A stretch of DNA of 64,000 bases. It comes from Pyronema omphalodes. Taxonomy: Eukaryota; Ascomycota; Pezizomycetes; Pezizales; Pyronemataceae. Shown one piece after another: positions 35,320 through 46,732 of the stretch (its first letter is position 1; every line of letters begins with the position of its first letter). Under the pieces are notes generated by a model. That model was not told the origin of the DNA. It saw only the letters and a list, made by a program, of their open reading frames with translations, and searched no databases. Location of the stretch: contig JAJJXM010000039.1 in NCBI GenBank assembly GCA_024516155.1, positions 434,001 to 498,000 on the forward strand, read 5' to 3'. The position numbers and the translations under genes are program-made.

Positions 35320-36351
35320 TATACAAAAAGAAGCAAACAAAAGAATACTCCTGCCACACGACCCATAACCCATGACCCATGATCCAATACTGCATTAAAT
35401 CCTCCGTGATCCGCAGCATCTATAATCCTGTTTCTCTATTACGCCGCAACCCATCATCCTTCACAGTCCGCGGGTAACTCATGTCACGCGTGGATACTGA
35501 CCTATATAATTCCACTCGGCCCCAGACTTAGCCAGTTCCACGCAGCGAACAATCAACCTGAAGTCTACGAGGGCCCAATTCAGCAACCGAGGATACAGCA
35601 TCGAGCATGTATCGGGCATTTCAAAAGCATGCGTTTTGGAGCGAATAAGAATAACTGGAGTGGAGGGAATAAGAGAAATCAATATGGAGCAAAATGATAC
35701 CACCATTGATAAGTCAAGATATAGGTTTTGAATAAATAATCCTGAAAGTACTATACAGTAATAATAAAACCATGTCAAAGAGCCTATGACAGATAATAAG
35801 CACTAAGTGTACATCAAAATGAACATCGTATAAAATTGACCAAGACACTGAATACCAAAATGTTAATAACTGTACTCGTTGAGCCATCTCCAAAATGCAA
35901 TTCCACCGCCAACATTTCAAAATCAACATCTGTCCATAACTCCAAAAAATAATTGTTAACATCATTATGATAAAACATAAATGGCATAGCTGCAACTCAA
36001 GAATTGGGATTGTCTTTTGTCGCTCAATATAGATATCTAGGATCCCCTGTACTCGGGTTATCCATATTCGAACCAAGATGCCTGCCTTGGAACTGTCTGG
36101 CATGTGCTCCAGGCTGGCTCCTCGAATGCTGCAATTGGCCCCTCGTTACTTGAGATTGACTGTTCCGTGCTTGATGGTGACTTGAAGGATTCCCTAACGG
36201 GCCGCCAGGGACTTCAACTCGGTCTGTTGAGCTTGCAAGATGGTGTTTTCGTGACCTGAGTTGGCGGAGTACGGCCAATAGTGCTCTTCTCGCGGCTTCG
36301 TCTTCCTCCGATGTCATAGTGTCTACACAATCACTTTTAGTAGCCGCTGTC

Positions 36352-38429
36352 TCAAAAGGGGTTTGCAGAGTTCCCCTTACTTAGAACATCGCTAAAAGAT
36401 GCACCAATATTCGGAAAGTCATTCAGCAACCAGTCTTCCACTCTGATATCCTGGGTAATTCTTTTGAGGTTAGTCTATTTATCTAAAAGACTGTCAAGGA
36501 CAATACGTACTTTACCCAACACTGAACAACGTCGTCAGTAGTTACCAGACAGTCGATATTATCTCTAGACCGAAACAGCATATTCATAAGCGTAGTTACA
36601 ACATTCGACAGGAGATTTTCATCTTCGCAGCAGAGCTGTAAACTTACCCTCGTGGTCAAAGTCTTGCAAATGATATATTCCGCGACCCTGTGCACCTCTG
36701 CATCTGAACCCCTTTTGGGAGCGAGGTCGCCATTCACGAGGCATTCAAGAACTGACGGCACCCCAAAAAGGTGTTTTTCCGTGTAGATATGAGGCGGGAT
36801 GTGATCAACAAGTATTTGGTACACCTTCAGTGCTTCCAGGACATAATCCTCAACATCAGTTGCCCAATCAGCATGCCTGTTGGTGACAATCGGAAATATC
36901 ATCGAGTGTATACATGCTTCAGTTTGCATTAACAATAGTTTCGGGCTGATGAATCAGATAAAAAGCCTTACCGTTCTTGAGAAACTGTGCTACTTCATTT
37001 TCGGCAGCCATTCTTTGCAGGACCCTCAGGACGCCACTTCCGCGATGAACGGCATTATGTGGCCTGGATTTAGAACGGGCCAGCTGCTGTGTCAGAAGTA
37101 TAATCTCGTCGATAAGAATCACAAGAGTCCCTGTATATTCAAATATTCCGTCAGCATACCATATATCATTTCATATTAATTCAAGACACAAAGATATACC
37201 TGGGTACCGCATCAGCATATCAGGCATCTGCGGGGCTTCGGCCCTGTCGATAGCGAGTAATGCCTCAAATACACACTGCCTTTGCGCTCCGTCACATGTG
37301 GACAGTATATCCAACAGTTTCTGGATGACTTCATGCTTATTCAATAGACATGTGTCCCTCCGAGTCGGCCATAATACTTCCATCTCGTGCCGTAAAGCAC
37401 TGCTGCTCGGTAAAACATAGGATGTGGAGGAGTCTGCCGGCCCGGCTGCATCAATGTGATTACCATCCCCCTCCTTCGATGAATGTATTTCATACTGGGC
37501 GTTTCTGCTAGTCAAATGTGTTGCTGCACCAGTACTCCATGGCAAAAGACCGATTAACGGATCGCGGCGTGGTGTTCCCTGTGTGATGGCCGTCCGGTGG
37601 TATATTCCAGCCTCCCGGTTGTAAAACGTGGATTCGAGTTTGTAGGCCTGTCGTGAGTATCATTAAATACCAATGGCACCTTTTCGGCCTTCTGGGCGAC
37701 CTCATCCTCCTGGACCGAGGGCAAAACCGAAGAGTGACCACTCTGAGCCTCCACACTTTGTGGTTGCTGCCCGACTGTTTCTTCGACATGGTGTGACTCC
37801 GAAATCAACCGATGACTGACATCCTGGGGCTCAGGTGCTTGTCCGACATTCTCCAGATACTCCATCAAGTTATATTTAACATTATTCTGCTGCAACGCAG
37901 AACCATATCCTGGGGCAAGGCCTCGATGTAATGATACGGCAGTCTGGGGGCCACAGGGTGGTATGTCTGAAGTGGATAATGAAGAGCACCCATCCTCTCC
38001 CGGGCTTATATTCCTGCTCATTCTTCTCTCCTGAATCATGGGAGGATATGACAGATTGGAAACCGAATCTACCTGCTTGAAGTGCTGAGATGCATTTTCA
38101 GGGTCCCCAAGATGTAGCTGTGATAACCTTTGTGTAACATCACCAACGGACGTTGGTACAGACGAAGACGATGGTTGGCACTCCTTGGCGGCCGGGCTGA
38201 GGTCATGTCTGCTGTCTTGAGCCTGCTGACAAGAATTCGGAGGCTCTTGGCATTCATGATACATCAACTGCTGGGTAGGCAGACCAGGTGAAGGAGCCGG
38301 CGTAAAATAACCTTGATTCGGATGGTTCATGTACCGAGTCGGATGCATAGAAGCACTTTGCAAATGCCCATTCGGATGGCTCAACATAGCTGTAGGGGTG
38401 TCCGGTGTCATTGTGGGTGGAGCGTGCAC
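36352..38429 (-). pseudogene. Rcd1/CAF40 (CNOT9)-like gene, copy B: intact Rcd1 exons, truncated N-terminus
   Basis: Minus-strand exons are 37,200-38,429 (N-terminal remnant), 36,972-37,130, 36,511-36,916 and 36,352-36,460, with introns of 69, 55 and 50 nt; all splice phases agree. The Rcd1-like domain is open from the Met at 37,545 to the stop: IQKLLDILSTCDGAQRQ, GTLVILIDEIIHLTQQLARS, DWATDVEDYVLEALKVYQIL, VAEYIICKTL, DDVVQCWVKITQDIRVEDW and NDFPNIGASFSDVL. The tail resembles the HVVRCYLRLSDNPRA region of CNOT9. The upstream exon is separated by a single missing base at ~37,563 (gccgcgatccg against accgcggatccg in A), and the first ~270 codons of copy A are replaced at 38,430. If translation starts at 37,545 the product would be little more than the Rcd1 domain. 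Confidence 0.85.
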
Positions 38430-38715
38430 CTGCAGTGGGGTGTAAAAGTTTGACTAAAGTGCAGCATGACGGGTTCATCTACTACAGTGCTGAAGACGTC
38501 GCTGCTGCGGCCCATAATTTCTGGCAAACTTAAACCAAACCGCCCCCTGCAAACTAGCTCACCCGAAACCCACGGTCCTGCCGTCACCCGCCGTCCCGTC
38601 CGGTCTTTTTCAGTTTGCGGACGGGACCGGACCACATAGTGGCCGTCCGTCCAAAGTCGAGGACGGGACCGGACCACCAGCGTGGTCCCGTCCGGTCCGC
38701 CGTCCTGGACGGACC
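38430..38715. other. Foreign segment replacing the Rcd1-like N-terminus in copy B
   Basis: SD1 homology stops at ~38,420 and resumes at ~38,728 (gtgatagcacagagtg). The intervening ~290 bp has no counterpart in A or C and contains gacgggaccggaccac twice plus inverted ggtcccgtccggtcc, giving strong foldback potential. It looks like an element remnant combined with a deletion. Confidence 0.6.
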
Positions 38716-38994
38716 GTGCCGAACTCTGGGTGATAGCACAGAGTGTTTCCACCGGAAGATAAGTTGGTGCCTTAGCAGCTCTATATTACTTTCAGTGCCA
38801 TACGGGTAACAGAGCTAAGCTGAAACAATACTATCCCTACTATCCATCCGCTCTCCAATACTAGCCGTGCAAATTGTGCCACAACCTTCACGATACGCAT
38901 GCGTCAAGATTGCGCTTGCGCTATTTACCTGATAGATTCACACTAACGCGGGGGGATTTATTACAGCACATTGACTTGACTTTTGGTTTTCTGA

Positions 38995-39105
38995 CTTCTT
39001 AAACAAACCTGGGTGGACCGAATTTTGTTATTCATCCGTCACAATCAAATCCCAGCACTCAACCAGCACGGAATCATAGACGATGACTCGTCGACTGATG
39101 TCAAC
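38995..39105. repeat. Dispersed ~115-bp module, copy 3 of 4
   Basis: Contains ttttgttattcatccgtcac and agcacggaatcat, matching 19,015-19,135, 24,025-24,141 and 40,575-40,690. Confidence 0.6.
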
Positions 39106-39914
39106 GGTGCACTCATCACTGCGAAGTTTTCAAGATAAAGACACCACGCTGTGTGTTGCTTGACCAATTTGTGAACAGTAGCTGCCTCGACTCTGCGGTG
39201 CCGTGACCGTCCTCTCTCCGGTACCCACGTCTTACCCCAACGTGTCGCTCGAAAACGTTGCGTGAGGCTTGGAGTTATATCAGACTTCGAATCTCTGGGC
39301 GTGAGGAAAAGAATTGTGAAGGTGACAGTTACCAGTCGTCTAAAGTCGACAAGTATTCAAAACCGTCTAGGGGAAACATGAAGAAAGCAACCGACTTCGA
39401 TGTGAAGTATTTGTTGAAGCCGGGCGTAATCATTGCCTCGCATGTGGACCTTGTCCATGTTTATCCTTAACCCTCGAGTTTTTCCGCATCGTCGCCGGCT
39501 CTGTATTACTCCCGCCATACTTCCGGGTACCTATCGACATGAAGGTAGATGAGATCCTCATAGACTTCTTATCGATCAGTATCGCAAATGAGGACACTCA
39601 GCAACACGAAAACAACAACTCCGTATCTCCTGCCATCAATGTTATGTCCGAGGTCAAAAACCGCGGTTACAAACACAACCGCATCTGTGACGTTGCATAC
39701 TTACCGGCCTGGACGAATATATCTCTTGTGGCATTATGCATTCTGATTTGTAGAACGTGTAGATCGAGAAGTATAAAATTTTTTTGCCGCGTTCATGGAG
39801 ACGGAGATGGAGCTGTCAGTTGGTTGTTGGGGATCGCAGTCATCAGAGCTCGGGTGGCCCTATAGGGTGACCCTATGACGTAATCCAAGCCACTGTCCGA
39901 TGGGTGCGATGGTT

Positions 39915-40150
39915 GGCGCCGCTACTCGTGCGAAGGTGGCGCTAATTCACCACCCCCGGTCACTCGCATGCTCGTGAACCGTGGGAACCTTTACGAAGTG
40001 CCTCTCAGAGCTTTGCCCAGGACAGAGCTTTGCCCAATTCTCGGTTTTAATAGACATTACAGTACTTTTTACCCACGCCATAATTCCGATTTACTCAGAA
40101 ATTATGAATATAGATAATATATAAGTTCCATATTCCAGGTGTTCGCAAGT
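39915..40150 (+). repeat. Element E copy, between SD1 copy B and SD2 copy Q
   Basis: Starts with tactcgtgcgaaggtggcgc (39,923), then cacccccggtcactcgcatg, ctctcagagct, gacattacagtact and a TA-rich end. The same series is at 63,461-63,660. The first ~100 bp is also the 5' part of the satellite units at 54,739 and 63,029 (inverted). No coding capacity is seen. Confidence 0.65.
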
Positions 40151-41098
40151 TAATATCATGTTGTGGTGGGCCGTGGTGCTGTAATTTGTGTTGTGTGCTC
40201 AATTGACCATTTTTTTTAATTTTTTTACGACTATGTGATATCTAAACAACCAATGAACCGATGAAGATAATTTACGAACCGTCAGTATCGCGCACATATA
40301 TTCAGTCGAACAGAGATTACAGGTTATCTTCAGATTGTTGTTGTTGCGGTTGATATAGATCAAATCATCATTGTTGGGTTGATGAAAGAATCAGAGATTC
40401 CAATGAAAAGCCTTTTTCTTAGCTCATTATTCACAGTGACCTGCAGAGCTTCTTTTGTAGATCTCATCGACATATTCGAAGATTGTGCTTGCGCTATGGA
40501 ACTGGCAGTACCGTATTCACGTTAGGAAAGAGATGAAAATACATGGACCCCGATATATTTTCTCATACACTGTACAATAAACCTGGCGGGAAGATTTTGT
40601 TACGGATCAGTCACAACTAAATCCTAGCCCGGAACCAGCGCGGCATCATGAAGAATGACTCGTCGAGTCAGCGAAGCTATCCCCCTTTGACGACGCCTCT
40701 ATCACCGTGGCGTTGTAAAGATCAATTCTTGCTTATCATATAGCTTTTCCACTACAATTATTGTTAGGCTTTGGCTGGATGTAACACCCAGGCGTACGTC
40801 GCACTAGTGGTGATTTTGAGGTACAACCACATACCCGCAGGTCTGGTAACATTCCTCCGGCGGGTTCTGTGGATGAGGTATGGGAACCAGGCTCCCATCT
40901 TCTCGATACCATGTACCAGTATTGTGAGCTGACGGTTGTACTTAGGATTTTGGCTTGTTGTCGGATAACCGTGTCAGACGATAAGGGATTGCGGCGATTA
41001 CCTCTGATGTATCATGTTCTCACGGCAACACGCTAGGTGTCACGAGACGCTACCCAAGTCTTTCTTCAATCTTAATATCTCGGTATTGGAAGTATAAC

Positions 41099-41533
41099 GT
41101 GCAATTCGTTGAGGTTCATAGGTATCCTGTCAGAATTCCAGACTGGGAGATATCTACGGAAAGTTGCTGTACACACAGAGGCCCAGCAACTACAGTTCTG
41201 CCCGCATATATAAGGCTGGCTGCGGATTGCATTTCAGTAACTACTGTTCCTCGTTTTTATAACTTTCATATGATCAGAGTTCCCGCAAAGAGGTCCGATG
41301 GGTACTGTATCCCGATTAACAATCGGCGTTGGTTACCTTTGTCGGGACATTTGGGTATGATATAATTGCCCTTAATACCCATTATTGATCTGACTGGTTA
41401 CCCGCATTGCCATGTAGTGTTTGCAATCCGAAAGTTAATACAAAAACATTCAAGTTTTCCATTGCCGCTGGTCATATTGAACTTTACTCTCGATATGTCA
41501 ACCTCCTTAAGATCATTCATTTATATTCTGTAA
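41099..41533 (+). CDS. Candidate two-exon gene in the Q-specific segment, product unknown
   Basis: Exon 1 (41,099-41,354) encodes MQFVEVHRYPVRIPDWEIS to RRWLPLSGHLG. A 63-nt intron (41,355-41,417; GTATGA donor, CTGAC branch-like site, TAG acceptor) joins in phase to exon 2 (41,418-41,533), reading VFAIRKLIQKHSSFPLPLV and then stop. Total 123 aa. The sequence has no paralog in the window because copy P lacks it, so there is no conservation evidence, and chance is possible. Confidence 0.3.
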
Positions 41534-42389
41534 TAGCACCTCTTGTACTACCATCTATAAACAGCGAGTATCGTGCTCATGTCCTTTTAACGCTCATTGA
41601 ACCACTTCATTAACGTCATGACAGATATGCATCATACAATTTTGCTACCGTATCCGCAGAAGTCACAAATTACTCGGGTGCAAGGGGGCATTCGGTGGTC
41701 TGTTGCTGTAGAACTGTGACACATAGTTTTCCGCCATGTCCATGTCTGACAGACTTAGATGGCGTGTGTCGAAGTCAATGCAGTTTCCAAGCTGATGGAT
41801 GTTTTACGGAAGTGCGCGGCTGTTTTGGATATATGTGGCATGCTTTACGTGTGACATACATTATAATCAGAACAAAAGACTGCTGGAATATCTCTAGCAC
41901 GTGAATTCGTTAGAATTAATCATACAAGCAGATACAAACATAACCTTATGTTCATCAATTTCATTTTCTTTATTCCTCTTCCAAACTAGAACCCAACATC
42001 AATTTCTTTACTTTATTGCATATGCCCGATATCCTTGACCTTTTCCTTTTCTCTGGTGGCGGCAGTGATGGTTGAGGTAACGGTTTTCGCTTTCCTCCCA
42101 TGAATATCGGCCATGCAAGTATTGTTCCATCCCAACAACCCAATTCCTTATCAAAAGGGTTGAAATCCGTATGGTGTGTATGAATAAAATGGTCACTATA
42201 GCCCATTAACGTTTTTCCTTCCCGATTCTAGATAACAATACGGGAACATACATATAGTTTGTGAAGCCCAGATACGTCCGGTTATCAAATTCGCAACGAT
42301 GGAAGATAGAGTCCGAACATTCCTGATGCGTTTCATCGAAATGCTTTCTACGGCTTTGTTAGGAAAATGTTTTATAGGGAAATTGGAAC

Positions 42390-43475
42390 TGTAGGAATGG
42401 TACCGAAGATCATGGAACTCTTGGTATGTTGGTGTTGTTTCACATCCAAGGCAGGTGAAACATCCGTTTGTTTCTTGAGAAAACCAAATACCCGGGATGA
42501 ATAGTGCGCGAGATGATTGTCTGGATACGGGAATATGGTGTTCCGAAGTCGGCTTGTCTACAGGGAGCTCGGGTAGGGGTTTATCCGGGGGCGAGGAGCC
42601 TGATGGTTGGCACATGCTAAAACCTCGTGTTATCATGAAAATTATGGAGACAATTATCGAAAATGGTGCATACTGACTTGCATGTATACCTTTCGAAGGT
42701 TATAGCAGTACTTATAACTGATAGGTCGATAGCGAACTTCGAAGCACAGAGAGGTAACTTGACAAGCGAAGGATATCTCCACAGGCGTTATTGCACGTAT
42801 ATTACGAGCCTAATCGAGTTAGATATTTCCGTAGATGTTCTGTTTTTGGTGATAGAGTAAGCATCGCGAAGGGGGTTGCGGCGACGAAGGGATACCTCAT
42901 GATGTAGAGTGATATGTTATGAAGCGGCGATGCTGTGTAAACTAGAGTGATATTCGATGTTTCAGACTGAGTTGCTGAAAAGCGGAACACTGTAAATTAT
43001 AAACATTTTGCACGCTTACTTGAAAAACGAGTAACCCGTTGTTCCCATTCTCTGGTAGGTGGAGTCGGTACCATTATATCTGCTTGATGCGCGATGGTTT
43101 GACTTGACATCACTGCGGCTGTCCGAAGATACCCTGCAAATTGACTGTACTGACATGCAACCTTCCATCAAATTAAAGCACGCAAGCTCAAAAATGGAAT
43201 ATTCCGCGGCTTTAACGGTAGAGCTTCCTGGAATGATTGTACGTGAATATTCGTGGGATGTTCAAATGCTCCTTGGAGTCATGGATTTCGTATCACTTCC
43301 CCACTTGGGGCAGCAGTATACCATACTGAGAGCCGCTTTTGATAACAATATCACATACTACTTGCCAATGATCATAAACTTGGAAAGCGCCAAGGTAGTA
43401 CCACAATTCGCGGTAGAGGAGGCTCGGCTAGGGAGACATAGTCCATGCGTGCTTATCCATGGAAATATTTTGTGA
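42390..43475 (+). pseudogene. SD2 gene of unknown function, copy Q
   Basis: The 3' exon is intact here: after a GGTAG acceptor (~43,053) it reads VESVPLYLLDARWFDLTSLR, DTLQIDCTDMQPS, ELPGMIVREYSWDVQMLLG, PHLGQQYTI and EARLGRHSPCVLIHGNIL to the stop at 43,473-43,475. The upstream part (42,390-42,860) matches copy P but has stops in the stretch where P is open, and regains the frame from SIANFEAQRGNLTSEGYLH to LFLVIE. P and Q are therefore broken in complementary places. A minus-strand frame at 42,196-42,636 is a shadow. Confidence 0.5.
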
Positions 43476-44199
43476 GACACTATGTCCGGTAAGCTGACTT
43501 TTGTCAAGAATACTACTGCCTGGAATTTTGGATCTGGAAATTGATGGTACGTATTGCATGGTGTCGAGGATTTTCCCCTGATCGTCAACGAAATTTCTGT
43601 AGTCTGTAAGGATGAGATTATTAAGTTAAACAGAGAAATATCTTTGGACTTGAAGTTCCAGAGGAAAGTGTTATTCCTTATACTTGAAGTGTTTCCATCG
43701 CTGGGTGACTGGAAACTGCCATGAACGTATACAATCCTGTCTTTTTCATCAGCGCGTAGTTCGTTACTCTAGACTGCGGATGCTTGCGGTAAACAGACAG
43801 AAGATACCATGTTATATCCCGTTTTTTATTTATTTATCATACACGCTTGCAACCGTCAGGTTATGGCGGGTACTACGTTTTGTGGTACCTGTTCTATACC
43901 GTATGGTTGATCAGAAAAAGCGGAGCATAGATTTATCATGCTTAACTGCTATTGCTGGGGCATACAGGGCGAGTCTTAATCAAAACTCACGTTCCTGTTA
44001 TCAAACCTGATACAAAGGATGGCCCTAGACGGAGGATATTATCTAAAGATATCGACGGAAGAATGTCTTTTCCTCCACAACCGACGTATTGTTTTCCGTC
44101 AGACCCTCGTAGTCGTACAGGCACGGGGACAGGCTTCCCGCATTTGTACAAGCTGTGTCAAGTTTACACCGTGAATGCCTTTGGTAAGGCATGGTGGTG

Positions 44200-44780
44200 A
44201 GGTAACCACGTGATAAGGGGAATTCTATGCATTCGGTATTCGTAATGTCTTTTCGATGATTAGTGTTCTAAATTTTCGTCCCCCAAAATAAGAGCTTATA
44301 TAAGGAGAGTTCGTCATGCTACTGTCCATTCTGTAGAAATGCTAACAAGTCACGATGTCTGTACGAAAGTTGCCACGACACGTACTAGACTACCTCGCGG
44401 ATAATGAAGTTAATCAATCATCACATTCTCTCTTTTCAACCTGATCGTAACTTAAAGGCCTTTCTAGTTGGCCTTTTGGTCTGCTGCGTGGATCATAATA
44501 GTCATTTCGGAAAGCTAGTGGGGATCAGTTACGGTTCCCTACAGCTTGCACATAACAGTTGATAGCCGTACAGGAAAAGTAAATGAAACGCCACAAGACC
44601 GTTTGCTTCCATATCCAAATCATCAACTACTGATGCAATTCTTCACTCGTCACAACAATCCAAACTCCGTACTAATAACATCTGTTCCCTTCCATCCCTC
44701 CTTTCCCACCTGTAACATAGTCTGTTAGCTTGTTCCCGTTTTCACCATCCTGAAGCCCACTCACCTGATGCAACCAAACC
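44200..44780. other. Intergenic stretch without a supportable feature
   Basis: No conserved frame, repeat or element end was seen; it forms the 3' flank of the minus-strand gene ending at 44,791. Confidence 0.5.
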
Positions 44781-44790
44781 ACCTTCAACA

Positions 44791-45653
44791 TCACCAATCT
44801 CTCCCACGCATTTTACACTCGCCGTTCCTAATCCATTCCGTGAACTTGCCCATAGTTATCTGTTCCTCCGGCTTCCGCCTACTGCGCATCTCCCTATCCT
44901 CCGGTGCAGCCTTGAACCACATTGCTCCCTTTGGTATACCAATACCCTGAATATCTGGGTTTCCTGTGAGAGCTATGGACAAATCGACGGCATTGGTGTA
45001 AGGACCCAACGGAGAGCAAGAGTAGACATAAACTACCCAGCCCAGCTCTTCGGCCTGATCAGTCTGCTTCGACTTACCCTTTCCGTTACCTTTGCCACTA
45101 TTATCCTGAGCCCCATCCTCCATGATATCCTCAATCGTAGCTGGTCCAGCTATTCCACCCGCTTCTAAAAGCCCAGAAGTCCCCGTCACAAGCCATTCCA
45201 GATCAACGGCCAACCAGAATAGTTTACTCCTATCCTCAGCAGGTAAAAACCCACACAGAACTCCCGATCATCTGCGGGTGGTTTCAGGTGTGCATACCGT
45301 GACACTGCTGTGTGGTATTTGCGGGCCATGCGGAACTCGTTGTGGCAGGAGGTGCAGTAGGTATAAGGCCAGGGCTCAGTGAGAGGGAAACAGGACCTGG
45401 GATTGTCTACGGGGAATAAAGGGTGCTCGAAGAGGGATTTTCCGGCCTCCGTGGGCTTTGGATCCAGTGCCGAGGCGTCGGAGGATGGCCAGTCGGGGGA
45501 CGAAGGAGAGGGTGGTGCAGAGGTATAATCGTTATCTTCAGAGATGCTATCGTTGGACATGTATCCAGAGTCGGCGGTATAGCCGCCGTTACTAGAGGCA
45601 GTGTAGACAGACGGCTTAGGAGCTGGTGGGTGAACCGGGTGAAAGGGGTACAT
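44791..45653 (-). CDS. Unique gene broken by one base, product unknown
   Basis: From ATG at 45,653 the frame gives a disordered Ser/Pro/Asp-rich N-terminus (YTADSGYMSNDSISEDNDY), then FEHPLFPVDNPRSCFPL, a CTSCHNEF pair of cysteines and DDREFCVGF. At the GGGTTTTT run (~45,241-45,250) one missing G shifts the frame. The continuation LPAEDRSKLFWLAVDLEWL to MGKFTEWIRNGECKMRGRDW is open to 44,791. With one extra base the length is 288 codons including stop. The join reads smoothly (CVGF|LPAEDRSKLF), which argues for a single indel or assembly error in an otherwise intact 287-aa gene. There is no signal peptide. The family is not recognised. Confidence 0.6.
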
Positions 45654-45719
45654 TGCGGACTTCAGTCGACAGGTAGAGATTGTGGCTGTGAGATTGCTGT
45701 TACCGTGGTGATGTCTCAG

Positions 45720-46730
45720 TTGAGTGTGAAATGATTTATAGAAGGCTTGGATTCAGTTAAACTAGCGGTAGTGAATGTGGAATTGATGTATCGTAGTAGA
45801 CAAGATTTCATTGTATTCAACCCGTATTTCAAAATGATTTGAGTGATATACAGTGAAGCGGTGTCATTAATAATCACTCGGAAGGGAAAGATGCGCTTAG
45901 GGGTCACATTCGGCGTCATCGTGGCGTGATCAGTCAATGTCATGGCCAAGATAAACTGAGAGGTGAAGAAGAAATATAACTTAGCTTTGCTGGTCACTGA
46001 AGATGGTACTGCACGACCATTTGTAAAATCTCGCTTTGACACAGAGTCGGGACGAAAACAACACCGCTCAGTATGATTAATAAAACTGTTACAGAATTCA
46101 AAAGCTGTTCTAAATTCCATGGGATGTATTGATAATACAGATCGAAAGGCTCTGTCTATAAGGTGCAGTACCTTAGATAGGCACACTGTTACAGACTTCT
46201 CCACGATTCGAAAGATGCCTGAAGTCATACCAAGCTATTGCTGATTGAACATTTCGGCAGTTATGGCCCAACGAATCTTCTGATATTTTCGGTATATCGT
46301 TGATATCTGCGGAGTGCATTACCCAAATCAACATAGGATTCTGCGATAGTTGAGACCTAATTGAATGGCAGGGGTGATGAGTGATAACCATGACATCTGA
46401 TAGTCTGCTAACGAAATGTTTTCTGCTGTTAATTAGCCACTGTGAAGACAACACCCAAGCTGACGGCTCATGTTCTTAATAAGTGATTATTAGTGAATTC
46501 AGGGTCCACCATGTGTATTTGGCCGACTTGGGGTAGTGCAGGGCATACTGCGCCCGATATTCAATGATGTCTTTCTATTTGAAGTGCAGAATTTCGATTT
46601 TAAAGCTATTGAAAACAAAGAGACTGATATAAAACAAGCGGTTCAAGTCTCTTTAGATGAGCATAATCATCGACTACTTACTATTCACCGTCCACATACA
46701 CGTTGTATATACCGCTAACGAAGAGTGAAA
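45720..46730. other. Upstream flank shared by the two four-exon paralogs
   Basis: Scattered homology to 49,020-49,490 includes gtagacaagat.tcattgtatt, gatattcaatgac/t.tctttcta (46,557; 49,299), agctattgaaaac and tatatacc just before the start codon. The minus frame 45,716-46,228 (170 codons) spans part of it, but its counterpart at 49,0xx is not open, so I do not call it. Confidence 0.45.
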
Positions 46731-46732
46731 AT

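Larger units (their letters stand above)
32139..39900. repeat. Segmental duplication SD1, copy B
   Basis: Begins at gaacttagggcacg directly after the end of SD2 copy P and repeats the SD1 landmarks in the same order and orientation as 11,602-20,240. Copy-specific differences are the 202-bp MITE at 34,433, the 19-base G run at 35,301, and replacement of the Rcd1-like N-terminus at 38,430-38,715. Confidence 0.85.
40385..44140. repeat. Segmental duplication SD2, copy Q
   Basis: Follows SD2 copy P landmark by landmark, with the LINE site empty at ~40,688-40,704 and an extra ~1.4 kb at 40,951-42,357. Homology to 31,780-32,110 is still visible at 43,690-44,130 (for example cgttcctg.tatcaaacctgat). 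Confidence 0.8.

Noticed and set aside
45716..46228. 170-codon minus-strand frame upstream of the four-exon gene
   Set aside because: The paralogous flank at 49,020-49,490 is not open in this frame, and the sequence reads like promoter/5' flank.
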